Shown here: in pieces, positions 1 through 9,800 of the stretch
Layout of the letters: each line of letters begins with the position of its first letter
How positions within the stretch are numbered: the first letter of the stretch is position 1
Source: CAJBLF01 sp041663325
GTDB taxonomy: Bacteria > Patescibacteriota > Gracilibacteria > Absconditabacterales > Absconditicoccaceae
Length of the DNA stretch: 32,042 bases
Assembly: GCA_041663325.1 (NCBI GenBank)
Contig: JBAZRN010000014.1
Location: 1 to 32,042 of the forward strand
Direction of reading: 5' to 3'
Program-made: the position numbers and the translations under genes
Notes under the pieces: model-generated
The model's database searches: none
Told to the model about the DNA's origin: nothing
The model's input: only the letters and a program-made list of their open reading frames with translations

Positions 1-631
1 AAAAGATTTGTGTACGATAGATAAATTGAAAGAAATTTTGCCCTACGTCGATGCGATCAAGATCGAATGAAGAAGCAAATCAGAATTTTATGTTTGAGCA
101 GTTGTCAAAGCATATAAGCATGTCCGCGATGCCATTATCACTGGCAAAAAAATAGATGAAAAAGTAGCGAATCTCGTGAATGTAATTCCGCATAGGGAAT
201 ACTGGGATGGATTTTTGTTTAAGAAACTTAGTGAATATCCAGAGAGTGAAACAAATCCACCCTCACCCTCCTTTGTCAAGGAGGGAACGTCTCTCCCTTG
301 ACCAAGGGAGATGAAGAGGGATTTGGAAAGCTATACTGGTTCAACGACTTTGGAGAGTGCCGGTCCTCTTTTCAACCGCAACTACTTCGGCATGTTTTCT
401 GATCAATATATTGAAAAAAATAAAAAAAAATATTTCCATATCGAGCCGAAGGAAGTCATCATCCCAGGGATGAAAATCAAATATCTGAGTCCTACGGAGA
501 TGGGTGAATTAGAAATTTTAGACATCCTTGACGCCAAAGGGAATCAGGTAGAAAAATCACATTGTAATAGTTGAGAAATGTATATGCTGACTGACAAAAA
601 ACTTGAAGGTCGGGAAATTTTATATGAATAA
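1..631 (+). CDS. U32-family peptidase, C-terminal part (5' end outside window)
   Basis: The frame enters from the left edge (first full codon at base 2) and ends at TAA 629-631 after 209 codons. The first 35 residues hold the family signature CTIDKLKEILPYVDAIKIEGRSKS followed by EFYVGAVVKAYKHVRDAI, as in U32 (YegQ/YhbU-like) proteins. In some bacteria that family takes part in tRNA or rRNA hydroxylation rather than proteolysis. Both glycines of IEGR and YVGAV are written TGA, as are one near base 298 and one near base 575. Under the standard code the gene would look like a pseudogene. Residues of about 86-108 (bases 257-327) are a palindromic repeat translated in frame and look foreign to the family. 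The C-terminal half (GSTTLESAGPLFNRNYFGMF, then KIKYLSPTEMGE) resembles the C-terminal region of U32 proteins. No terminator is visible after it. Family assignment is strong; substrate is unknown. Confidence 0.8.
257..327 (+). repeat. Palindromic repeat element, copy A, inside the U32 peptidase gene
   Basis: There are two adjacent hairpins. The first pairs CCCTCCTT (266-273) with AAGGAGGG (278-285); the second pairs CTCCCTT (293-299) with AAGGGAG (304-310). The element ends in GAAGAGGGATTTGG. A related element at 18984-19053 has the same two-hairpin layout and the same GGA/GGG-ATTTTGG end. Here it stays in frame and adds about 23 Pro/Ser/Gly/charged residues, one of them encoded by TGA. The exact insertion boundaries need a protein alignment. 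Confidence 0.7.
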
Positions 632-639
632 AAGATAAT

Positions 640-718
640 TTTCAATTTCTAATTTTTAATTTCTAATTTTTAATTTCTAAACCAAAGCTTTGAGCTTTAT
701 GCTTTATGCGTTGAGCTA
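640..718. repeat. AT-rich intergenic simple-repeat patch
   Basis: Iterated AATTTCTAATTTTTAATTTCTAA words (640-680) are followed by CTTTGAGCTTTATGCTTTATGCGTTGAGC (686-716). The patch lies between the convergent U32 and MFS genes, and the last bases of the MFS gene (stop at 697-699) sit inside it. The same kind of sequence recurs at 6416-6476, 18731-18760 and 25562-25593. No gene is visible in it. Confidence 0.6.
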
Positions 719-2019
719 AATAGATGGAATCTTTGGATGATACCGATTCAAGCAAATACAAAAACGATTATTCCTATGATGACAAATGAGTTATCCATAC
801 CAAAGATAAGAGAAAGAAGTCCAAAAATAAATGCACCGCACATAGATCAAAAATTTGACGTAAACTCTTGAATTCAGGTGATTTTTCCTCACATCCCAGG
901 ATCTATGTAATCAGATATCAGTCATGAGATCACGGGGCGGATAAGCGATAATCATACCGATATACCAAGCGAAATGGTGATGATGCTACCAAAACTATTT
1001 TTGAATCCGAGAAGAGCGAAAAGGAACGAAAGGAAAAACAGAACGATAAGAATGAACCTTCTCTTGCTATATTTATCTGCGAATTCTCCGGTAAAAAAAT
1101 CCAATACATAAGGTAATCTCATGATGACGAAGATGATCGCTATCTGAGAAAGAGAAAGATTGTTTTGGATTGCTATGATAGGGATAAAGATAAGTCCGAT
1201 GTAATTGAGCATATTAAAAATAAATTCAAATCCTAGTGCCTGATAGAGCTTTTTAGTTATATCCGGGAGAGAGGCGAAGATTTTTTTTATAGTGACGAAC
1301 GAAAAAACCTCATGAAAAAACTGATGAAGGAAACTTTCTTTCCCAAGGAAAGCTTTTATTTTCTTTTTACTGAGATTGGGTAATTTCGTATCCGTGATAA
1401 ATGAGATACAAGAAAAGATTCAAACAAAAAGGAATACATAAGGAAGTGATATATATCTGATCAAAACCGCTGAAATCAATCCTCCTACCACATAAGCGAA
1501 ATTGAAGCTTGAAAAATAGAGGCCAAATACTGTGCTTCTATTTTCTTTTTTTCCGTATTTACGGATCATGCTCTCATAGCTCGTAAACAATGCTGCATAT
1601 CAAATACCATTGAGCATCACCGCTATAACAAGAAAGACAATTGATTTTTCGATTCCCGCAAGAAAGAAAAAAATACTTGTCAAAACATATATTCCCTTGC
1701 CTAAAAAGATAATAGATTTCATATTAGAGTGATCATCAAGGGTCCCTACATTTACCGAAAAAATCATTTTAATAAACGAAAGAAAAGCTGCGATAATCGC
1801 TACCCGGAATACATTATTTACTATGGATTCTATATAAATAGAAAAGAAGGTATCTCCTCCGAGTCCCCGTCATAAGATAAAAAGGAATATGGATAATGAT
1901 ACCATTCTGATAGAAACAGGAATGGAAAAAAAATCCTTTTGGATAACTTTGATAATACTATTGTGGTCGTGATGAATTTCTTGCATATATTCATTGCTAT
2001 ATAAATAGTATTTATCCAT
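697..2019 (-). CDS. Major facilitator superfamily (MFS) transporter
   Basis: A 440-aa integral membrane protein read from ATG 2019-2017 to TAA 699-697, with several TGA-encoded glycines. It has about eleven to twelve hydrophobic segments. The N-half first helix holds RMVSLSIFLFILGRGLGGD. The second half holds LNYIGLIFIPIIAIQNNLSL and the cytoplasmic-loop motif FADKYSKRR, which matches the MFS loop signature G-x-x-x-D-R/K-x-G-R-R in degenerate form. Length and 6+6 layout fit a drug- or metabolite-type MFS permease; the substrate cannot be inferred. No Shine-Dalgarno is seen upstream; the leader is AT-rich. The gene follows the 114-aa basic protein on the same strand, with a terminator hairpin between them. 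It converges with the U32 gene. Confidence 0.85.
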
Positions 2020-2043
2020 TGTAATGATTTTTTTTTATTTGTC

Positions 2044-2065
2044 AAAAAAGCCCGCTTATGCGGAC
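2044..2065 (-). terminator. Rho-independent terminator after the 114-aa gene
   Basis: On the minus strand GTCCGC, loop ATAA, GCGGGC forms a six-pair stem (one G-U pair) followed directly by six T residues. It lies 22 bases downstream of the 2088-2432 gene and upstream of the MFS start, so it should partly separate the two units. Confidence 0.75.
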
Positions 2066-2087
2066 TCTTCTCTACTATAATATATGA

Positions 2088-2432
2088 TTAACGTTTTACT
2101 GACATTGATTTTCTGAGTTTGCCTCTTGTCCGTCCAGACGTTGGCGCGTCTACGATTTCTGATCCGCCAGATGGTGTTCTGATAAATCTATATCCGTCAG
2201 GATCTGTTCTGAGCCTGGTCTCCCGGCATATTTTTCTTCCTCTAAGAAATCGTGTATAATCGCGTCCTTTCGGGTTTTTTACAACCCCGACTACGCCAAG
2301 CTCTTTGGCTTCTTCCATAGTGAGCTTTCTTTTGGGATATTCAAATTTTTTGGATCCTCTAAGTCTGCTCGCCTGTCTTTGTTGTTGAGATTTCTTTTTA
2401 GCTATTCCTTGTTTGTTTGTTCTTGAAGCCAT
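2088..2432 (-). CDS. Small highly basic protein of unknown function
   Basis: A 114-aa protein from ATG 2432-2430 to TAA 2090-2088, with no TGA codons. It is unusually rich in Arg and Lys. An N-terminal basic stretch (residues 1-37: SRTNKQGIAKKKSQQQRQAS) is followed by a more structured-looking middle: MEEAKELGVVGVVKNPKGRDYTRFL, then CRETRLRTDPDGYRFIRTPSG. The tail RGKLRKSMSVKR is again basic. No signal peptide or membrane segment is present. Size and charge suggest a nucleic-acid or ribosome-associated protein, but I do not recognise a family. It has its own promoter (2485-2514) and terminator (2044-2065), so it looks like an independently expressed single gene. Confidence 0.75.
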   Translation of the reverse strand: MASRTNKQGIAKKKSQQQRQASRLRGSKKFEYPKRKLTMEEAKELGVVGVVKNPKGRDYTRFLRGRKICRETRLRTDPDGYRFIRTPSGGSEIVDAPTSGRTRGKLRKSMSVKR

Positions 2433-2484
2433 ACCTATAATGCTGAAATACTAAAATGACTATAAAAAACTGATGTGTAATATA

Positions 2485-2514
2485 ATTATATAGTTAATAC
2501 AAGTTTATTTTCAA
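2485..2514 (-). promoter_or_regulatory. Sigma-70-type promoter for the 114-aa gene
   Basis: On the minus strand TTGAAA (2514-2509), an 18-base spacer, then a perfect TATAAT (2490-2485). The -10 lies about 53 bases before the ATG at 2432. It is the best-matching promoter in the left part of the window. Confidence 0.65.
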
Positions 2515-2634
2515 GTCATTACAAAAATGCTGTCGCACAAAACTATACCAGTCTTTTTGGTTGAAAACATTGGGCAAATAACTAACGTGGAAGGAGCTTA
2601 TTTTTTTGATGTTTTTTAAAAAAACAAAAATAGT

Positions 2635-5121
2635 ATGAAATTTACGTGATTTTTTTCTTTCATCACCAAAGCGATAAGACATACGCCGATGTACGGTAGA
2701 ACTATTACTGTTCTATGATTCGTCTTTTTGTTTATCAAACAATTTTTTTTGTATCTGAGCTCATATGAGCTCCTGAAAGAAGCAAGCTTGTGGTGAACGA
2801 TGATAAATTATCTAGCCTATTTTGTCAGTGATTTTTTTGTCTTCTTGAGTATGCTTGCTCTCGTCGTCATCAATAGATTTCTCAAGAAAAAGATTTGGAG
2901 AATCATCAATAATATGATATTATTCTGAATATTTTTTCTTTTTGTGCTTGATATCTTTACTATGTATTTTTTTCAAAGCAGACTTTCTATTCTTGATCTT
3001 TCACAATTCATTGAACCCTCTCTATGGCAATTTTCCTGATGGATAATAGGTTGAATATCTCTCTTTTGTGTCGCAGGAATCGGCGCGTTTTTGTTTATCC
3101 AAAGCAAAACGTTTAAAAAAAATCAGAAATTATTGTTTTATGGATGATGTGTATTATTTGCTGCTGCATGTATAATAACAAGCTTGTACGCTCCTTCGTG
3201 ATTTTCTTTCCCAGATAATATTCTCTCTATCAATTTTACTGCATTGAAACAAAATTTTTTACCAGCAGTATGATGATCGTGCTCCATCAATGATTATCAA
3301 AAATTTTTTACTAAAATACATTGACGCGCAAAAAAACCAAACGTCATCATTGTATTTGCGGAATCGCTTTCTGCTGTAGATTCTCTCAGAGATGGCGGAA
3401 CACAAGACAATCTTCCCTATTTTGACAAAATACAAGCGCAAGGAATTACGTTTAAAAATTTTGTCGCGAACGGCTGCACTTCAGATACAGCGCATATTGC
3501 ATTGCTGCAAGGCGTAGAGCCATGGAAATTCGCTTGGCAACAAGATGGCGCATATACATGATATATATCCTATACAGAAGCATTGCCTAAATTTTTTGCT
3601 CAGCAATGATATACACCGATATTTATCAGCTCTGTAGATATGGACTTTCTCAATCAGCGCGCATTCCTCTCTGAGATAGGATTTACTACCCTGATTGGTG
3701 ATGAGGCCTTCAAAAATAAAAAAAAATATGTCTTTGATGCGGCGCCAGATCAATCATTATATACTAAAACCTTGGAAATCATTCAGCAACAAAAACATCC
3801 TTACCTTGTAGCATTGCAGACTATTTCTTTTCATAAACCTTATGATTCTCCGTATGGATCTACAGAAAAAGATGCGCTGAGATATGCCGATAAAAGTCTT
3901 TATTATTTTTATCAACAGCTCAAAAAAAATAAATTTTTTGATAATGGAATTCTGATTATCGTCGGTGATCACAGAAAAATGGAACCACTAGGCTCCGGCG
4001 AAAAAGAAGCTTTGGGAAACTTACGATATGCGAGATCAGTAGCAACGATTTTGGGAGCCGGCATCACACCATGAACGATAAATACTAATATTATACAGCA
4101 TACTGACTTCTTTTACGCGCTCAAACAATTTGTCGGTTGAGCTAATATCACCGTATCCAAACTTTTTAATGACGTGTTCTCTTTCCAAAAAAAAAGGAAT
4201 CGAGGTATCGTATTTTGCCGCTATTATCCAGAAAAATATGGCATTGCCATTACGAACACGGGCGGACAACTATTTGCCCATGTCGCTGACATCAAAACCA
4301 ACTATCCATTTATCTACCGTTATATCCAAGCATATACGGAGTACCAAAATTCAATAGTTATATGACCAAGCTGATCTGGCGCGCAATCGCAAAAAAAACT
4401 TATCGTCATCGCTCATCAATGATCCTGGTCACGAACTGATAAAATTCAAGGCAATTCTTTGGAAGCATTTTTGTTGGCTAAAACAAATGGCGCTGATGGA
4501 ATAGAATTTGATATTTCACAAACCAAGGACAAACAAAATGTTGTAGCTCATGGACAATTTTTGACCGAAACAGTTTGTGGGAAATACGATGTAACGAAAT
4601 ACACTTTGGAATATCTACAAAAAAATTGTCCGATAAAAAATGGAGAACCATTGATGACGCTTGGAGAAATGCTTGCCAAAGTCAAAGGGCTCTTTGATTA
4701 TTATTTTGTGGAAATCAAGGTATACAATCCCGCTGATGCCGAGCAACAAACGCTATCAGCTATTAAGACCGTGAAGAAACTTGGTATGAGTGATAATGTG
4801 ATTTTCACAAGTTACGATAAAACTGCAACGTATCTTCTCTGATCTTATAACAATATCCATGCAGCTCGAGATACCTATGCCATAAGCGAATTGGATATGC
4901 TGCCGCATTTCGCACATGAGTACTATCTTATGTCGCAAAATCTTATCCAAAAATCTACTCCGCAGGAAGTGGAAGATATGGGTAAAAAAATCGTAATATA
5001 TACCGTCAACACCTTCCCTGACCTCGAAAGACTTTATCATTTATGAGTACGCATAATGATGACTGATGATGTTTTGATGATGAGAGAGGGCGGAGAAAAA
5101 CTATCATTGGAAGAGAAATAA
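2635..5121 (+). CDS. LtaS/sulfatase-like phosphoglycerol transferase fused to GDPD phosphodiesterase
   Basis: An 828-aa protein from ATG 2635 to TAA 5119-5121. The frame is continuous; the only internal stop-like codons are TGA. Residues 1-190 hold about five transmembrane helices, as in LtaS. Residues of about 233-470 are an alkaline-phosphatase/sulfatase fold: PNVIIVFAESLSAVDS (from 235), nucleophile motif NGCTSDTAH with the candidate catalytic Thr at 282, and the metal-binding VGDH (Asp445, His446). A linker leads to a GDPD domain at about 590-828: AHQG (His594, with Gln where the family usually has Arg), IEFD (Glu624, Asp626), VVAHG (His639, with Gly where Asp is usual), VEIK (Glu693), and VIYTVNT. 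LtaS-type enzymes transfer glycerophosphate from phosphatidylglycerol; GDPDs hydrolyse glycerophosphodiesters. The fusion suggests one membrane-anchored enzyme that makes and trims, or only degrades, glycerophosphate headgroups outside the cell. An in-frame TAA at 2617 limits the start; ATG 2689 is an alternative. Confidence 0.85.
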
Positions 5122-5175
5122 TATATGTAATATTGAATCTCTGATTTTGCATGTTGCAATATAAACAAATCTCTC

Positions 5176-6375
5176 TTATACCGTGAATTGACCATTTTGA
5201 TAGATAACCTTTTTCGTACCATCAGAAAGCGTGGCGGTAACCGTCCTTTTTTTGGTTGAAATAATATCTGTATGTTCTGCGCTTTGGTTGAAACCTAAAT
5301 TTTCTAAATCTTTTTCTGTCAGCTTGCTTGCATCACCGGTGAATGTCTCGTTGTAAGCGCTTCCTATGGCGATATGAGTATTGCCTTCTGCTCCTCACAT
5401 ATTTTCATCATATAACGTCTCGCCCATAAATTTAGTGATATGAGAAAATCTTTCATCCGTAAGAGAAAATTCTCAGACTTTATTCGCGTTGGGGATAGAA
5501 ATCATTTCTTTTAATCCCTCTTTGTTTTCTGATGCGTCGAAATCTACGATGACACCATGTTCAAATTTAAGATATATATCTTTTATGATTTGTCCGAAGT
5601 GATAGAGCGGTTGATTAAATCTTATCCGCCCATTTGTTTCTCTCCAATCGGGAGAAGTGAAAATTTCGAAAGAAGGAATGTTGTGTCATCATCATCCCAA
5701 TCGTTGTCTATTGGTTCAGATTTTAATTTTTAGATCAGCGTCTTCTCATGTTATATGGACATATTCTATCGGTAACGCATTAAGTGCATTTTTGATGATT
5801 TCAATATTTTTTACCGTTTTTTTTCGTTCAGCAATCGGATCGTCAAAATCTAAATAACAGGCTTTGATGATTTCTTGCCGATATTCTTCGAGCGACATCC
5901 TTGCTTCATCAGCCATCGCTTGAGTTCAATATAAACCAAGTGTCCGTGTCATCTTTCCGTCCATCTCTTTTTTCATGCGTTTCTCTTTATATTCTTTGCG
6001 AGAATGGATTCTTGCAGCGATTTTTTTTGGATCAATATCTTTGAGCTCATGTTTATCCGCTTCAGCGATAACAGAAATCACGTGCGTCATCTGTTCAACT
6101 TTACCGTGGAAAAAATGGCTTGGATAGTAGACTATCTGATCATCATTTGCATGATCGAAAAAATGTTTCGTGACGCCATCAGGCAGATATTCCATGATTG
6201 GATGCGCGCCTATTTCGAGGATCGCTTTTTGAAGAGGCAGATAAAACGGTTTCGCGCATTCAGGAATTTGGACGAAAATAGTTTCGCCCGCTTTGGCTCA
6301 CTTTCCTCCTCGAAGGGCGAATTTTACGAGTATGTCAGCGTATTTTTTTAATATCTCAGGGCTTGGTGTATACAT
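5176..6375 (-). CDS. M29-family aminopeptidase (thermophilic aminopeptidase/AmpS type)
   Basis: A 399-aa protein from ATG 6375-6373 to TAA 5178-5176, the usual family length. Visible family features: the N-terminal YTPSPEILKKYADILVKFAL (helix of the dimerisation domain); GEFSLT with candidate metal ligand Glu302; LYDENMGGAEGNTHIAIGSAY with His334 and the catalytic-type Tyr; and EHTDI with His368 and Asp370. This is the two-metal site expected for M29 enzymes, which remove N-terminal residues from peptides in the cytoplasm. The end TVTATLSDGTKKVIYQNGQF matches the family's last strand pair. Several glycines are TGA. A Gly-Gly-Gly run near base 5690 is three TGA codons in a row. It converges with the sulfatase-GDPD gene (54-base gap, no terminator seen). 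Confidence 0.88.
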
Positions 6376-6415
6376 TACAACAATAATTAACGGAGTAAAT
6401 AATTAACGGATTTGG

Positions 6416-6476
6416 TTTCTAAATTCTAAATTCTTGTTTCTTATTTCTAAATTTCTATTTCTAAATTCTAAATTCT
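6416..6476. repeat. AT-rich intergenic simple-repeat patch
   Basis: Iterated TTTCTAAATTCTAAATTC and TTTCTAAATTTCTA words, very like the patch at 640-680. The adjoining 6385-6410 is a direct repeat of AATTAACGGA. The patch separates the M29 gene from the tRNA-half repeats. No coding potential is seen. Confidence 0.6.
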
Positions 6477-6482
6477 TTAAAA

Positions 6483-6618
6483 TAGCCACGACCCCGGTGA
6501 ATTACCGCGGGAACCTCTCCTATACCATAAAGTCATATATTTTTTTAAAATAGCCACGACCCCGGTGAACTACCGCGGGGACCTCTCCTATACCATAAAG
6601 TCATATATTTTTTTAAAA
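6483..6618 (-). repeat. Two tandem 68-bp repeats derived from the tRNA-Thr 3' half
   Basis: Unit one covers 6483-6550 and unit two 6551-6618; the spacing to the matching point in the tRNA (6619) is again 68. On the minus strand each unit reads ATGGTATAGGAGAGGT, a GC-rich hairpin (CCCCG paired with CGGGG), TCGTGGCT, then an AT-rich spacer. The tRNA-Thr itself reads ATGGTAAGGGTGAGGTC, then its T arm, then TCGTGGCT and the same ATTTTAAA. Each unit therefore looks like a degenerate copy running from the anticodon loop to the 3' end. The two units differ from one another by only a few bases. Confidence 0.75.
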
Positions 6619-6619
6619 T

Positions 6620-6692
6620 AGCCACGAACGGGAATCGAACCCGTGACCTCACCCTTACCATGGGTGCGCTCTACCGGCTGAGCTATCGCGGC
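6620..6692 (-). tRNA. tRNA-Thr (anticodon GGU)
   Basis: A 73-base cloverleaf. The seven-pair acceptor stem is GCCGCGA with TCGTGGC, including one G-U pair. The D arm is GCTC..GAGC, the anticodon stem CACCC/GGGTG has loop ATGGTAA (anticodon GGT), and the T arm is ACGGG/CCCGT with loop TTCGATT. The discriminator base is T and CCA is not encoded. On the minus strand a TATAAT (plus 6759-6764) about 67 bases upstream could be its -10 box. Two degenerate 3'-half copies lie directly downstream. Confidence 0.93.
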
Positions 6693-6882
6693 ACGTTTTT
6701 ACTTGAGTTTTGTATGTATTGGACATTTCTTTTCAAGATAGAATTTACACAGAACTATATTATATCACTTTTTTTATAGAACGGTAGTTAAAATAGAACC
6801 AAAAGAGACTCAAATGGGGTAAAAAAAAAATTTCTGAGTACTATTATATCTGAATATTTTATTTCGCGAAGACCTCGATTAT

Positions 6883-9800
6883 ATGGGTAAAAACGCTTCG
6901 GGTGCTAAATGAAGCACTGTAGAATACAAACCAGATGAAAGAACTAGGTATCTCGATTTGGATAACGTAAAAGATGTTACCAAAACAGATCTAAAAAATT
7001 TGAAATCAGAATTAAAATTAGATGAAGAGAAAGATCTAGGTACCGAGCTTACAAAACTCAACGATCATGTTGAAACATTTTTCAATTGAGAACTTTTAGG
7101 TCATCGATGAGATAATGTAACATTGACGGTAAATTGAACTACAATTACTGATACCATGAAAAATATTGTTGCTTCAGGGAATAAAGCAAAGCTTGATGCA
7201 TTAGCAAATTATGTTGCCGATAAATCTTGATATAAAAAAATGCTGGATAATATTAAAGATACTGAAATACAAACAGTAATCAAAGACTATAAATTTGAAC
7301 TCAATGACTTACGAACTGAAGTTAAAGGGATTAGCACAGAGAAAGGAGCAGAACAATCAACTACTAGCAAATCAACGATAGAAAAATCAGAAAAAGAAAA
7401 TATCGAACCTTATATCAATCCAAGCGATCTTACTTCCACAGCCATTAAATCAATTTCCTATTATAATTTTGATAAAAACAATAATGGCAAAGTAAGCAAT
7501 AGAGAACTCAAAAAAGCCTGATTAGTCGATCGTTATAGAAACGCAAACAGAGATAAAACAACAGCTATTGTATGAATACTTACTGCGGCAGACAAAAAAA
7601 AGTTTAAAAAATCAGAGATCAGAAGCATCAACCGAAATGATCTGACCGATATTTTGGACGAGGTTATTGATGATACATTTTTGACAGATGTCCTTGATAC
7701 AGAAGGAAAAATAAATCATAGAGCGTTTAAAAAAAAGTTTAGAGATACCTTTGTCAAAACCGACAGATATAACACTAAAGGATTACTAAATTTTGATGAA
7801 ATAAACAAAATTGCAGATATTATCCAAGAATGAATCGGAAAAAATGGATTATTAAATCCTGAAAATCCTGTAGGACAGGCGCTGGCAAGTCTAGCTGATA
7901 TCGGCGATGCAGCTAAAAACATCGATTACACTTGAGCATATAATGCTGAAGTTATGCTGCAAAAAATAGATAGTGATAGTGTCTTCTTTTTCCTTTGTGA
8001 TTTTGATAGTGACGGTGTGGTAAACAGCACGGACATCATAGGAAAAGATAAAGAAAATAAAAAACGCAAAGATACCTGAACGACTATGGGATGACAGCTT
8101 TATACAAATTTTTTGATGTATGGAGATACGAAGTTTGAAGATACAAATAATGATACCACTGAAGAGAAAAAACTTATTGATGGACCAAAAACATCACTTA
8201 TGATTCAGCATCTTTTGGAGGCAGTTTCTGCAAAATCAGAAAATCCACAGCTCAAATGAGCGATTACTCAGTTTATAACCAAAGAGACCACAGATAATGG
8301 AACAATCACTATGGATGAATTCACCAGTTTTATGAAGGATGGCTGAGAATACAGCTATGAAACAACGGTAGATGGAAACAAAGAAACAAAAACAGTTACC
8401 GTTTCAGCTACTTCCACTATCAAAGAATTCATCAAATCGCTCGCCGATCAGCTGAATGAAGGAAAAGATCTTTCGTGGCTCTTTGCGAATAAAGAGATGC
8501 TTCAAGAAAAAGTATTGGAAAGCGCAAAAGAGTTTTCTGAATCAAGCAAACCGTTTGCTCTCGATGAAGGGAATGTCTTTCTCAAAGATATACAAACCAA
8601 AAACGAAAAGAAAATCAGTGAATTTATTTCTAAGGAAAAACTTCAGGAGAAATTCAACAAAGAAGAGCTTGATGGCGTCAGAAGCACACTTCTCTATTCT
8701 ACCATAAAAGTCGTTAATTTTATTACTGACTTAATTTATTTTGATCTGGGAGATACTGCGGACACCGTGATTGCGTGAATTTTTTCCGGCGCACTTATTG
8801 GCGGCATCAAATATACTTTTTACAATCCCGATGGAACGATTAATTCAAAAAAAATAAAAACAGCGCTTGGAAGTTTTATCGCAGAAAGACTCAATCCTAG
8901 TGTAGGAGTGGGATTTGACGCAAATGGGAATCCGCTTTTGTGAGCATCGCTTGCTTATGAAAAATTGAGCAGTGATTTGTGAAAGAAATTTGACGCTTTG
9001 TGAAGCGCTAATGTAAATATCGGGAAACTTATCTGATGAACGCTTTCATTTAATGTTAATCTCTGAGCTAGCAAAGCATGGCAAATCAATAAAGAGAATG
9101 TTGCGAAATTAAGCACAAAAAAACCTATACCGGTAAACAGAATCTGAGTCGAATGAGGATTGGCTACTGACCTCAAAATCATATCTCCGTATCTAGGAAT
9201 TTTTTTTGAAAAAGATTTCCCCGCATGAATTGAAAAAAAAGGACGCATGTTTGATAAGATTATGAAACAGGTATTGTGATTTCCAGATATCAAAGTCTAT
9301 GCCGATGCCAATACCTTTATGACAGGGATGAAAGCTACTATAGAAGAGTTATGAAAAACCGATAAAGAAATAAAACAGAATAAAATATTTTTGGAAGATA
9401 TGGTTGAACAAATTTGCAGTGAAATGCAACGGGCAGGAATATTTGAACTTCTCAATAAACAAGCCGATGACGATCAGAAAAAAGCAATACTTACCTATAT
9501 TTATACTACGTTTATTGATGCATTCCACGAAAATGCGATCGCTCAACAATCATATGAACAGCTTAATGGAAAAGTAAAACTCACCAGATTTGGATTAAGA
9601 GCAAAATTGGTGGACATTTTGGCGTGGACAGGAACAGGCGCGATTGCATGAACTGCCGCATGATGACCATTGGGTACACTCTTCTGAGCAACTACTTGAA
9701 CAGTGCTCGGACTTGCAAAATTTTCTACCCGAAAAACAGGATATGTGGAAGACGCAAACAAAACTATAAAAAATTATACGGGCATCGAAAGCGGATATGA

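Noticed and set aside
311..574. Separate 87-aa gene at the left end
   Set aside because: It is the continuation of the U32 frame after a TGA glycine codon and begins inside the palindromic repeat.
4130..4357. 75-aa frame overlapping the sulfatase-GDPD linker
   Set aside because: It overlaps in another frame; the main frame carries family motifs on both sides and is continuous.
6483..6692. CRISPR-like array near tRNA-Thr
   Set aside because: There are only two 68-bp units without variable spacers, and they align to the tRNA 3' half.
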